Of a stretch of DNA of 41,102 nt, positions 34,101 through 41,102 are shown piece by piece. The translations under genes were made by a program, and so were the position numbers. Location of the stretch: NCBI GenBank assembly GCA_003696835.1, contig RFHT01000510.1:1-41102 (forward strand), read 5' to 3'. This DNA is from Bacteroidota bacterium (lineage in GTDB: Bacteria > Bacteroidota > Bacteroidia > J057). Under the pieces are notes generated by a model. The model searched no databases. It saw nothing but the letters and a program-made list of their open reading frames with translations, and was not told the origin of the DNA. Within the stretch, counting starts at the first letter, position 1, and each line of letters begins with the position of its first letter.

Positions 34101-34916
34101 CAGCGATCCCAGCAGGGGCGTGGGAATGTACAGGTGCTCATCCAGATGGGTAAGCGGAAAGAGGTGTTCTTTGATGGAAAAATAGCCGCCGTGCTCTCCC
34201 ACACTGCGCAGGGGGTGATGCAGGGCAATGATGATGCGCTGATCGTCGTATTCATCTATGAGCTCCTGGATTTTTTCCTCAAACTCGTGGCGGCTTTTTA
34301 TTTCGCAGCCTTCGTTGATGCCGGGCTCTCCTTTCCACTTGTGCAAATACCACTCAGAGTCCAGCATAATCAGCACCACGTCATCGGCCAGCTTTACCAC
34401 CGTGGGGTCGCCACAGGCGTTGGGGGGCTGGAGTACGCCCTTGCGACCGAGGTAGGCTTCTATATAGGCCTGCTGCCGCAGGATGGCCGCGCGCCCGCCC
34501 GCACTGTATTTGTTCCAGTCGTGGTTGCCGGGAATGAAGAAGACCTTGCCCTCGTAGTCTTTTACGGCGTCAAGCTGGGTGTTGAGGTGCTGCTCAGCAA
34601 TGGCCCGGTCTTTATGGTCTTCGGGCAGCATGCCGGCTGGGTAAATGTTGTCGCCCAAAAAAATGACGGTGCCGTTTTTGCCGGTTTCCCGCAGCTGCTG
34701 CCTCAGCAGCTTCAGGCCTGGCTCCAGGGGCAGGGAGTCTGGCTTGCCTGCATCGCCTATGAGGTAGAGGGTATGTACGGGCTGCTGGGGCAGGGGCAGC
34801 TGCCGCGTTTGCCATGTGCGCTCCTTGGGGTGGTAGTAAGGCTTGGTGGAATAGCAGGCAGCCAGGCAAAGAGCTGCTGTAAGCAGGGCCAACAGGCCGG
34901 GGAATCTGGAACGCAT
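31164..34916 (-). CDS. Lipoprotein fusion: metallophosphoesterase, kinase-like domain, Omp85-type barrel
   Basis: A 1250-residue envelope protein with a lipoprotein signal (lipobox LAAC, Cys21). Residues about 47-375 are a calcineurin-like phosphoesterase with all metal motifs: LIGDAGKPD, FLGDNIYP, IPGNHDW, ALHHP and VSGHEH. Residues about 470-700 carry YVLRSVAKD (K488), LLDMWLGDWDRHDDQW (D622) and PIPRDRDQVF (D647/D649), an order of motifs like the Lys, catalytic-Asp and metal-Asp of FAM20/HipA/CotH-type kinases; this reading is an inference. After a linker with GGGGKDRIIDES, residues about 890-1250 form a barrel. It has an Omp85-like LRAYRGERFAGD motif (1154-1165), the strand GLIAFFDYGRVW and the terminal aromatic FFF. 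The protein should sit in the outer membrane with its enzymatic parts on one face. Its function is unknown; the phosphoesterase and barrel calls are firm. Confidence 0.88.
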   Translation of the reverse strand: MRSRFPGLLALLTAALCLAACYSTKPYYHPKERTWQTRQLPLPQQPVHTLYLIGDAGKPDSLPLEPGLKLLRQQLRETGKNGTVIFLGDNIYPAGMLPEDHKDRAIAEQHLNTQLDAVKDYEGKVFFIPGNHDWNKYSAGGRAAILRQQAYIEAYLGRKGVLQPPNACGDPTVVKLADDVVLIMLDSEWYLHKWKGEPGINEGCEIKSRHEFEEKIQELIDEYDDQRIIIALHHPLRSVGEHGGYFSIKEHLFPLTHLDEHLYIPTPLLGSLVPALRYLGISAQEIPHPKNKKLVNTLLDATFKRGNIVFVSGHEHTLQYFEDESILSDRHFIISGSGSKSNYVRRTPKAEFATSAKGFARLLFYADGATWLEVYRPLGDGSEGELIYRRQIKSPDLSLAPLEDPVPLTIDSVVDRAGDIYEAGKGKQKFFGKLYRDVWSTELKFPVLDLSTHLGGLTPVKKGGGFQTQSLRLQNPEGKQYVLRSVAKDVSKAVAGFFPIAPENSVIREIIQDQIAMSHPYSAMVVPPLADAARVFHTNPTYYYVPKQAMLGDFSEDLGDQLFLFEERPAKDRRDVASFGRPKDIESTPRVLRALHASNKTEVDQQAVLRARLLDMWLGDWDRHDDQWRWAEFKQEDGKRYVPIPRDRDQVFSVVNGFIPWLLTRKWGLRYLHDFDYDTRDIQGLNYNARYFDRSFLTAKDRNAWMATADTLRAAFTDSLIEAAIGLWPKAIYELHGPEIIAKLKARRDRLPELASRYYHFLAKEVEVMGSDQNERFEVERFGGNQTRVRVYRLKKSGEKGRLIYERVFHYPETREVRLYGLNGEDEFYVSGTAATGSLLRIIGGGGKDRIIDESRVGGGKRTLVYDVKGQNELQLGREAKDKTQLSEAVNAHDRKAFKLNHLLPLVLPGFNVDDGFSLAGGFIATQHGWRKEPYKSKHSFLASLAFSTRALDVKYQGDFTGALGKLDFYLDARAHAPTYVVNYFGLGNETRYTEMNDDNFDFNRVRMSGITVFPALKKSFNEQQHLLRLGPVYAFTRVSAEENEGRFVVQDNSLGAEAFEPKHYAGLQFNYHIDAVDNPVFPMRGLRFNFQTGWYTNLRQRNMQYTSLQTDLAVFFSLYAPTLITLGSRVGYARNWGEYEFFQAQTLGRRSNLRAYRGERFAGDAAFFHNTDLRIRLFKLNNYYLPLQTGLIAFFDYGRVWLAGEQSTRWHRGYGGGIVISPYSAAVISATYSLSKELNILEVKMGFFF

Positions 34917-35072
34917 GAGCTGTAAGTTTTTGCTGGTAATGATCTCTAAAAAGATAAATTAACGAATTTCACCCACACTTTCCCATTGAAGCCGCGATTT
35001 TTGCTCAGGCTGCGTTGAAATAAGCAACGGGATCTATTAAAATACCCTCAACTGCCACCTCAACAAGTTCCC

Positions 35073-36062
35073 ATGCATTCCCCCAACTACCTCTTCATAC
35101 TTATGCTCAGTGTGATGGTCGCTGGCTGCAAGCTGGAAGTAGCTCATGACCCCAAAGCTGCGATTGAGCTCACCTCCACTCCTCTTTCCCCGGAAATTTT
35201 TGGGGAGGGCATCATTTCAACCAGCCTGTACGAAAGAGATATTGCTATCCATCCCTCAGGGAATGAACTCATTTATACCCTGGCTGACTACAAGCAAAAC
35301 AGAAGGTGCCTGGTGGTACTTCAAAAAACTGAGCAAGGATGGAGCGAACCTCGTATTTTACCTTTCTCTGGCCAGTACCAGGATATTGAGCCCTTTTTTG
35401 CTCATGAAGGTGAGCGCTTATTTTTTGCTTCAAACAGGCCCATCTTCCAGGATTCCAGCAGGAATGACTACAATATATGGTATAGCGACAGGAAGGCAGG
35501 AAGCTGGGGGGAGCCCCAGGCTCTCAGCGAAGCTGTAAATCAGAAAGGTGATGAGTTTTTCCCTTCTGTAAGCGAATCAGGCAATTTGTATTTTACTGCT
35601 GCGAGGCAAGCAGGACCGGGAAGAGAGGACATTTATTATGCAAAAGCGGGGAAAGATGGTTTTGAACAGGCCGTCCCATTGGATAGCAACATCAATACGG
35701 CCCTGTTCGAGTTCAATGCATACATTAGTCCCAAAGAGGACCTCATTGTATTCAGCTCATTTGGCCGGGCAGATGACATGGGCGGAGGGGATTTGTATTA
35801 CAGCATAAAAGATAGCATGGGCAACTGGATGCCATCGAGCAATATGGGCGCTGGAATCAATTCTGAAAAACTGGATTACAGCCCATTTATTGATTGGGAA
35901 AGGGGAAATTTTTATTTCACCAGTGAACGTGTGGAACAACTTCCGGCAAGCTGGAAAGAGGTAGCAGAACTCCGGGCCTATGCCAACCAATACGGGAATG
36001 GATTTGGCAACATATTTAGAGTAAGCCTGGAAAAGTTGGAGCTGACGCCCCGGCAGGAGTAG
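35073..36062 (+). CDS. TolB/PD40-like beta-propeller lipoprotein
   Basis: A 329-residue lipoprotein (lipobox VAGC, Cys19). The mature part has repeated PD40/WD40-like blades: DIAIHPSGNELIYT, DIEPFFAHEGERLFFASNRP, EFFPSVSESGNLYFTA, FNAYISPKEDLIVFSS and DYSPFIDWERGNFYFTSER. Such propellers occur in TolB and in many Bacteroidota envelope proteins, where they bind partner proteins or peptidoglycan; no OmpA-like domain follows here. The gene is divergent from the phosphoesterase-barrel gene with 156 bp between them, and convergent with the small outer-membrane protein gene. Its base composition is somewhat less GC-rich than both neighbours. The molecular partner is unknown. Confidence 0.84.
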   Translation: MHSPNYLFILMLSVMVAGCKLEVAHDPKAAIELTSTPLSPEIFGEGIISTSLYERDIAIHPSGNELIYTLADYKQNRRCLVVLQKTEQGWSEPRILPFSGQYQDIEPFFAHEGERLFFASNRPIFQDSSRNDYNIWYSDRKAGSWGEPQALSEAVNQKGDEFFPSVSESGNLYFTAARQAGPGREDIYYAKAGKDGFEQAVPLDSNINTALFEFNAYISPKEDLIVFSSFGRADDMGGGDLYYSIKDSMGNWMPSSNMGAGINSEKLDYSPFIDWERGNFYFTSERVEQLPASWKEVAELRAYANQYGNGFGNIFRVSLEKLELTPRQE

Positions 36063-36136
36063 GATCTAGCCTGATCCCTTTGGTTGGGGTCAACCTCTGC
36101 CCGGCCTGCTTTGGGCTGAGCTGTAAATTGCTGCTG

Positions 36137-36871
36137 CTAATACATCACCCCTATCTGCAGCCCCAGTCTGCGGTGTGTGAGCTGGTCGGAGATGGAGGTG
36201 CCTGCCCAGTCGAAGTAATGGGTGCGGTTTTGCTGCAGGCGAATGCCCATACCAAAGAGCCAGGAAACTTTGGCGGTGTGTACAGCCAGGCCCAGGCCGG
36301 CGCCATACATCCATCCGCCGTCGGCCTGGGCATTGGGTCCCCATGCCTGCTCATCTTTGATCTGGCCACTCAGGGGCAGTCCGTAACCTGCCTGCACAAC
36401 ATAGAAAGGGGTCAACTGTTGGTTGAGCAGTTCGCCGCGCAACTCGGCGTAAAGCGGGATGAGGTGGCTTTCCTGGTAGAAGTTAACGCCTATGCCCGCA
36501 CCGGCTGCCAGCAGCCGGTGAAAGCGGTAGCCATTGACCATCTCCAGGCGAAAGCTTTGCTCGCTATTCACCCCGTTGTAGGCCGAAGCACCTATGAGCA
36601 GGCCCGTTTCGGCCAGGCCGTAGTAGCCTTTGGATGTCCAGTTGGGGGAATATCGCTCCTGGGTGAGGCGCAGCACCTCCTGCTGTGAGAAAACCCACAG
36701 GTTGCGGTTGGATTCGATCTGCACCTTGCCCGGGGGTTGGGGCTGGGTGAGTTTTCCGCGTATCACGCTGCCATTGCGCAGATACACTACGTCCTCCCAG
36801 CGCTGGGCAAACAAGGTGTTAAGTGTAACAATTGTACAAAGTAGAAAACAAAACAAGCGTGCGGCCGGCAT
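36137..36871 (-). CDS. Small outer-membrane beta-barrel-like protein, unknown function
   Basis: A 244-residue protein with a signal peptide ending near LFAQ (residue 23). A short N-terminal part (about 27-70: VVYLRNGSVIRGKL, WVFSQQEVLRLT) resembles the small beta domain often found before Bacteroidota outer-membrane barrels. The rest alternates hydrophobic and polar residues with Gly/Tyr/Trp-rich strands (YGAGLGLAVHT, LFGMGIRLQQN) and ends in LGLQIGVMY, with a terminal aromatic as in barrel proteins. No enzyme motif is visible. The gene starts just after the terminator of the ribosomal operon and is read in the same direction, so it needs its own promoter. The family is not recognised. Confidence 0.72.
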   Translation of the reverse strand: MPAARLFCFLLCTIVTLNTLFAQRWEDVVYLRNGSVIRGKLTQPQPPGKVQIESNRNLWVFSQQEVLRLTQERYSPNWTSKGYYGLAETGLLIGASAYNGVNSEQSFRLEMVNGYRFHRLLAAGAGIGVNFYQESHLIPLYAELRGELLNQQLTPFYVVQAGYGLPLSGQIKDEQAWGPNAQADGGWMYGAGLGLAVHTAKVSWLFGMGIRLQQNRTHYFDWAGTSISDQLTHRRLGLQIGVMY

Positions 36872-36920
36872 AGCTTTTTTTTAGGTGACGCAGCTGGTGG
36901 CCCGGGCGCTGCACCGGGAC

Positions 36921-36946
36921 AAAAAAAACCCGCCTTGCGGCGGGTT
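36921..36946 (-). terminator. Terminator of the rplM-rpsI-rpsB operon
   Basis: On the minus strand an 8-bp stem (AACCCGCC / GGCGGGTT, 4-base loop, 36927-36946) runs into a T run (A run at 36921-36928). It lies 27 bases after the rpsB stop codon. Confidence 0.88.
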
Positions 36947-36972
36947 GTATCTATAGGTACAGCAAAAAGCTG

Positions 36973-37752
36973 TCAGGCTTCTTCTTTTACGGCCGTATTT
37001 TTTGAGGCCTCTTCTTTGCGCTGGCGTTCGGCTTCTTTGCGGGTGCGTTCTTCTTCGCGGCGCTTTTTGCGCTCTTCCAGGCCATCGGCGATGGCATCGC
37101 AGATAGTTTCCACAATAAGCTGAATGGATTTTACCGCATCGTCATTAGCCGGGATGGGAAAATCCACCAGGTTGGGGTCGCTGTTGGTATCCACCATGGC
37201 GATGGTGGGGATGTTGAGCTTGCGAGCTTCTGCAACGGCGATGTGTTCTTTGTGGATGTCCACAATAAAGAGGGCAGAGGGCAGGCGGTTGAGGTCGGCA
37301 ATACCACCGAGCACCTTTTCCAGCTTGGCCTTTTCGCGGGTGAGCATGAGGCGTTCCTTTTTGTTGATGCGCTCAAAGGTGCCATCGGTCTCCATCTTTT
37401 CAATATTGTTCATGTGCTTGATGCTCTTGCGCACCGTGGCGAAGTTGGTGAGCATGCCACCCAGCCAGCGTTCGGTAACATAGGGCATGTTGACGCGCCT
37501 GGCGTTCATCTCTACAATTTCCTTGGCCTGCTTTTTGGTAGCCACAAACAATATTTTGCGTCCCTGAACGGCCAGCTGCCGGGCTATTTTGGCAGCTTCG
37601 TCCAGCATGTGCATGGTTTTGTTCAGGTCAATGATATGAATGCCATTGCGCTCCATGAAAATGTAGGGAGCCATGTGGGGATTCCACTTTTTGCGCAGAT
37701 GGCCGAAGTGTACGCCTGCATCCAGCAACTTTTGATAGGTAATTTGCTCCAT
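36973..37752 (-). CDS. rpsB: 30S ribosomal protein S2
   Basis: 259 residues, full length for Bacteroidota S2. Diagnostic stretches are [17 protein letters not shown] (10-26), [37 protein letters not shown] and [13 protein letters not shown]. The C-terminal tail (about 228-259) is a highly charged Glu/Arg/Lys extension. S2 joins the small subunit late and binds near S1 at the mRNA exit side. It is the last gene of the operon, 18 bp after rpsI. In most Bacteroidota, tsf follows rpsB directly; here a terminator does. Confidence 0.97.
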   Translation of the reverse strand: MEQITYQKLLDAGVHFGHLRKKWNPHMAPYIFMERNGIHIIDLNKTMHMLDEAAKIARQLAVQGRKILFVATKKQAKEIVEMNARRVNMPYVTERWLGGMLTNFATVRKSIKHMNNIEKMETDGTFERINKKERLMLTREKAKLEKVLGGIADLNRLPSALFIVDIHKEHIAVAEARKLNIPTIAMVDTNSDPNLVDFPIPANDDAVKSIQLIVETICDAIADGLEERKKRREEERTRKEAERQRKEEASKNTAVKEEA

Positions 37753-37770
37753 ATTAACAGTATTGCTCGC

Positions 37771-38160
37771 TTATCTTTTGGAGAATTGGGTACTTTTTCT
37801 TGCTTTTTTCTTGCCGTATTTTTTCCGTTCTACTTTACGTGCATCACGGGTGAGCAGCCCGGCTTTTTTCAAGGGGCCTCTGTACTCTTCATTCGTTTCG
37901 ATGAGGGCGCGGGCCAGTCCCAGCCGTATAGCTTCTGCCTGCCCGGTAATGCCTCCGCCAATGACGTTCACACTTATATCGAAATCGCTGGGGTTGATCT
38001 CCAGCACGGAGAAAGGCTCCAGCATTTTGATGCGATGAATTTCCAGCGGGAAAAAGTCGGTCAGTTCTCTTTTATTGATATGAAAACTGCCAGGGCTTTG
38101 CTTGAAAAACACCCGGGCCACCGCTCTTTTCCGCCTTCCTACTGATACGATCTGATCCAT
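37771..38160 (-). CDS. rpsI: 30S ribosomal protein S9
   Basis: 129 residues. Family marks are SVGRRKRAVARVFF near the N-terminus, VNVIGGGITGQAEAIRLGLARAL in the middle, GLLTRDARKVERKKYG, and the invariant C-terminal SKR that reaches the P-site tRNA in the 30S subunit. It is 25 bp after rplM and 18 bp before rpsB. Confidence 0.97.
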   Translation of the reverse strand: MDQIVSVGRRKRAVARVFFKQSPGSFHINKRELTDFFPLEIHRIKMLEPFSVLEINPSDFDISVNVIGGGITGQAEAIRLGLARALIETNEEYRGPLKKAGLLTRDARKVERKKYGKKKARKSTQFSKR

Positions 38161-38185
38161 GATCTCTTATATATTCACAAGATGT

Positions 38186-38632
38186 TTATGACAATTCAAA
38201 TACTTCGGGTTCCTGGGCTTCGTGGGGGTGCTCCGCGCCTGCATATACGCGCAGGTTACCAAAGAGGTGGCGCCCCAGCTTGTTTTTGGGCAGCATGCCT
38301 TTCACGGCCTTTTCCACCATGCGGGTGGGAAACTTCGTCATCAGCTCGCTGGCGGTACGCACGCGCTGGCCTCCGGGATAGCCCGTGTGGCGTATGTATG
38401 TTTTTTGGGCCCACTTGTTACCCGTGAGCCGCACCTTGTCTGCATTGATTACGATGACGTTGTCACCACAGTCAACGTGCGGGGTATAATAGGGCTTATG
38501 CTTGCCGCGCAGCAGCATGGCTATCTGTGAGGCAGCCCTGCCGAGCACCTTGCCTTCTAAATCAACAACCAACCATTTTTTTTCAACGGTTTGAGGGTTG
38601 GCAGACTGCGTTTTATAACTTCTGGTATCCAT
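38186..38632 (-). CDS. rplM: 50S ribosomal protein L13
   Basis: 148 residues from the ATG at 38630-38632; the open frame to 38674 begins with TTG and adds residues not seen in L13. Diagnostic stretches are [59 protein letters not shown] and [14 protein letters not shown]13 is an early-binding 50S protein. This is the first gene of the rplM-rpsI-rpsB operon. Confidence 0.97.
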   Translation of the reverse strand: MDTRSYKTQSANPQTVEKKWLVVDLEGKVLGRAASQIAMLLRGKHKPYYTPHVDCGDNVIVINADKVRLTGNKWAQKTYIRHTGYPGGQRVRTASELMTKFPTRMVEKAVKGMLPKNKLGRHLFGNLRVYAGAEHPHEAQEPEVFELS

Positions 38633-38973
38633 GAATTTATACAAAAAATATTGCTTCCTGAAATGGTCGTGCAATTACGGATTTTTTGTAACAATATGCA
38701 AACCACACACGAAAAATAGTGTACACGTCCTTCCCCTGAAACAAAGAGCGCACCACATTGGGGCGGCAAAGCTGCCCGATGTACACTTTTCCGTATGGTA
38801 AGCGGGTGTTTTTGCCTCTTTTTACCCAACATGCGGGTGAAGCACTGCGTTTGTGATGTTAGAGCTTTGGGGTAATTGCTTCAAAAAAAACGCTTTGCTT
38901 ATGATGCTTCTTCCCGCTAAATTAAGGAATTTGCTGTGGAAAGCATCCCGTTTGCAGATCACTACCTATATAT
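38633..38973. other. Divergent upstream region of rplM and the adhesin-like gene
   Basis: No coding frame is supported. It must hold the promoter and any leader of the ribosomal operon (minus) and of the secreted-protein gene (plus). A minus-strand CAAAAAATA complement (TATTTTTTG, 38642-38650) with a TTG 21 bases upstream (38672-38674) is a poor promoter candidate because it leaves almost no leader. The inverted repeat at 38718-38787 is listed separately. Confidence 0.5.
38718..38787. repeat. Nested inverted repeats upstream of rplM
   Basis: AGTGTACA (38718-38725) and TGTACACT (38780-38787) are perfect arms 54 bases apart. Inside them, GGGCGGC and GCTGCCC (38761-38777) form a 7-bp stem with a 3-base loop and one G-U pair on the plus strand. 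This could be a structured leader RNA or a protein-binding region. Confidence 0.35.
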
Positions 38974-41102
38974 ATGAACAAAAACGCACGAATTTTGACC
39001 TTGGAAGCTGGCCTCTACAGGCAGCTTGGCCTATGGGTGCTCATGATGCTGGTATGTTGGGGAGCCCGGGCCTCCCACAACCTGGCAGGCCAGATCACGG
39101 CGGTATATCTGGGCAACAACCGCTTCGAAATTACGCTCACTACCTATACCGACCCGGCCCCGGCCGGGGTGGACCGCTGCTCGGCCAATATCGAAATATG
39201 GAGTGTGGGCCCCAACCCCATTCGCATCGACATCATAGAAGACATTCCCCGGTCCAATGGCACCATAGACACCAGCCCCCCACCGGAGTGCCCGCTTACC
39301 AACCCCCTCACGGGTGTGCCCATATACGGCACGGTTAAGAAGAACATTTACGTTACGGAATATACCTTTACCGGCCCGGGAAAATACCAGCTGCGCTATT
39401 ACGATGTGGCACGCCGCGACGATGTGATCAACATGACCGAGCCGGGTAAGCTGGCCTTTTATGTGGAAACGGAAATTGATTTCCCCAACCCCATACTGGG
39501 CACCAACAACACCCCTGTGCTGCTGAACGACCCCCTGGATGAGGCTTGCGCCGGCAAGCTGTGGACCCATAACCCCGGCGGCTTCGACCCCGACGGCGAC
39601 TCTTTGGTGTACCACCTGCGCCCTTCCTTTCAGTATGTACCCACTGATGGCATAGACCCCCAGCCCACTACCGGCTATGTGTTTCCCGACGATTCCTCTG
39701 CCTTTGACAATGGCCCGCTTACCATGGACCCCCACACTGGCCTCATGCGCTGGAATGTGCCCATGAATTTTGGCACCTACAACATCGCCTATACCGTAGA
39801 GGAGTACCGCAACGGACGGAGGCTGGGCTATGTGGTGCGCGACATGGCCATTTTCGTCAAAAACTGCGACAACGATCCCCCCGTTATCGAAAGTACAAAC
39901 GATACCTGCGTGGTGGCAGGCCAGGACGTGGAGGTGCCTTTCCTGGCCTATGATCCCAACTTCAACGACAGCATCTACCTGGAGCTCAACAATGCCGGCA
40001 TCGGCAACAACGGCCCCTTTTCGGTGCCCAACTCGGCCTTTATTGAAGGGGTGGTGGTGGACGTAGTTAATGGCAACAGGCCTTACGTCAACCTGCCGCA
40101 AAGCTCCGAAAACAACATGACCACCATTGATACCATCAAAGGGGTGGTTTCCTGGTCCACTATATGCGACAACATTCGCACCCAGCCCTACCAGATCGAC
40201 TTTTTTGCCCACGATGACAATTCTTATATCACCACACCAGGGCTGGTGCGGCTCACAGCCAACAAGGTGGTAACCATCACGGTGGTGCCGCCGCCGCCGC
40301 TGGAACTCACCGCTACCAAAAATTTCCGGCAGATCGGTCTCAACTGGCTGCCTACCGAATGCGACAATGCCCTGGGGTACCAGGTGTACCGCAAATTAGG
40401 TAATACTCCCTTTATGCAGGATACCGTATGCTGCGACATGAGCCCTGAAGACATGGGCTACACTCCCCTGGCTTTTGTGGAGGGATGGGCCAGTACTTCC
40501 TACCTGGACTCGCTGAGCGATGTCAGCATTTTCGATCAGGAAGTGTGCTATGTGGTTACGGCCATTTATCCCGATGCCTTTAACCCCAGCATAGATGCCC
40601 GCATCGAAAGCTGTGCCACCAGCCAGGTGTGTGTGGAGGTGTTTAACGACAAACTCTATCTCATGAACGTGAGTGTGCTCAGCACCAACCCGGCAAATGG
40701 GGAAATGTACGTGCGCTGGAGCCAACCCGACTCCATTGATGCATTTTTCCCCCGCCCGCTTACCTATAAAATATTTCGTGCCGATGAGCCCGATACACCT
40801 CAAACAGAAATTCGCAGTCTGAACTACGCCGACGGCATAACGGAAATCACCGACACGCCCCTGGACACAGAAAGCAAGGGCTACAACTACCTCGTAGAGG
40901 TGTATGATGCCCTGGGGCTGCTGGTGAATACCAGTGAAGGCACCAACCTGGGTAGTAGTATATTCCTGGAAACCCAGGGAGGCAACAACGCCGTGAGCCT
41001 CTCCTGGAAGGAAAGGGTGCCCTGGCTAAACGAGCGCTACGTGATCTATCGCTCCATTGACGGGGGGCCTTTCGACTCTATTGCCAACGTAACGGGCACG
41101 GG
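38974..41102 (+). CDS. Large secreted adhesin-like protein with FN3-type repeats, 3' end cut by window
   Basis: The frame opens with an ATG at 38974 and stays open for 709 codons to the window edge. A signal sequence (hydrophobic LGLWVLMMLVCWGARA, about 18-33) is followed by SHNLAGQITAVYLGNNRFEI. That opening is typical of large Bacteroidota surface proteins whose C-terminus carries the gliding-motility-associated (CHU-type) T9SS domain; the C-terminus itself is outside the window. Residues about 195-310 (FDPDGDSLVYHL, TGLMRWNVP) resemble cadherin-like or Ig-like repeats. From about 430 on there are FN3-like repeats (LTATKNFRQIGLNWLP, GEMYVRWSQPDS, VSLSWKERVPW). Many Asp and Asn residues suggest calcium binding. 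It probably acts in surface adhesion or motility. The gene is divergent from the ribosomal operon. Confidence 0.85.
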   Translation, partial: MNKNARILTLEAGLYRQLGLWVLMMLVCWGARASHNLAGQITAVYLGNNRFEITLTTYTDPAPAGVDRCSANIEIWSVGPNPIRIDIIEDIPRSNGTIDTSPPPECPLTNPLTGVPIYGTVKKNIYVTEYTFTGPGKYQLRYYDVARRDDVINMTEPGKLAFYVETEIDFPNPILGTNNTPVLLNDPLDEACAGKLWTHNPGGFDPDGDSLVYHLRPSFQYVPTDGIDPQPTTGYVFPDDSSAFDNGPLTMDPHTGLMRWNVPMNFGTYNIAYTVEEYRNGRRLGYVVRDMAIFVKNCDNDPPVIESTNDTCVVAGQDVEVPFLAYDPNFNDSIYLELNNAGIGNNGPFSVPNSAFIEGVVVDVVNGNRPYVNLPQSSENNMTTIDTIKGVVSWSTICDNIRTQPYQIDFFAHDDNSYITTPGLVRLTANKVVTITVVPPPPLELTATKNFRQIGLNWLPTECDNALGYQVYRKLGNTPFMQDTVCCDMSPEDMGYTPLAFVEGWASTSYLDSLSDVSIFDQEVCYVVTAIYPDAFNPSIDARIESCATSQVCVEVFNDKLYLMNVSVLSTNPANGEMYVRWSQPDSIDAFFPRPLTYKIFRADEPDTPQTEIRSLNYADGITEITDTPLDTESKGYNYLVEVYDALGLLVNTSEGTNLGSSIFLETQGGNNAVSLSWKERVPWLNERYVIYRSIDGGPFDSIANVTGT

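Noticed and set aside
1-41102. tRNA or rRNA genes, CRISPR arrays, complete insertion sequences
   Set aside because: No T-loop-like tRNA pattern, no regularly spaced direct repeats, no rRNA-like stretch and no transposase were found on either strand by eye; small or divergent examples could still be missed.

Overview
The window comes from a Bacteroidota chromosome, probably a Saprospiria- or Cytophagia-like marine or environmental bacterium (the lineage is an inference). The signs are many exported lipoproteins with Bacteroidota-style lipoboxes, a secreted enzyme with a type IX secretion (T9SS) C-terminal sorting domain, a large adhesin-like protein of the gliding-associated kind, Omp85 and TolB-like envelope proteins, weak or absent Shine-Dalgarno sites, and TTTG / TAnnTTTG-like promoters. 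Most of the DNA is GC-rich. The first ~1.6 kb, a stretch at 1.9-2.0 kb and a gene-poor stretch at 24.6-25.7 kb are clearly more AT-rich.

Layout. 1-2000: an AT-rich, cassette-like segment with two paralogous lipoproteins, a terminator, a cluster of perfect palindromes and the C-terminal remnant of a tyrosine recombinase. 2095-7203 (minus): an operon-like run of an SDR/FabG reductase, an M14 zinc carboxypeptidase and a YtcJ-like amidohydrolase lipoprotein. 7420-8829: a NagB-type sugar-phosphate deaminase facing an intradiol-dioxygenase-like lipoprotein. 8909-12478: a T9SS-exported fusion of a parallel beta-helix and a clan-A-like glycoside hydrolase. 12664-20043: a signalling block with an SdiA-regulated-type lipoprotein, a membrane class III nucleotide cyclase and a 1769-residue Ser/Thr kinase / ATPase / GAF / histidine kinase. 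20175-24595: an alditol-oxidase-like flavoprotein and a fused GH3-like / serine hydrolase protein. 25752-28104: odhB (2-oxoglutarate dehydrogenase E2) with VanZ-like and DUF2937-like membrane genes. 28230-30819: a dicarboxylate / acidic amino acid symporter and a membrane-anchored protein of unknown role.

31164-34916 encodes the most striking protein: a lipoprotein joining a calcineurin-like phosphoesterase, a central domain with motifs like atypical (FAM20/HipA-type) kinases, and an Omp85-type outer-membrane barrel. It is followed by a TolB-like propeller lipoprotein and a small outer-membrane protein. The ribosomal operon rplM-rpsI-rpsB (minus) ends at a clear terminator without tsf, and the window closes inside a large secreted adhesin-like gene.

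Taken together, the genes describe a surface- and polymer-oriented heterotroph: exported peptidase, glycosidase, oxidase and hydrolase functions, amino-sugar and organic-acid use, and a cluster of complex signalling proteins. No tRNA, rRNA, CRISPR array, complete insertion sequence or origin was seen.
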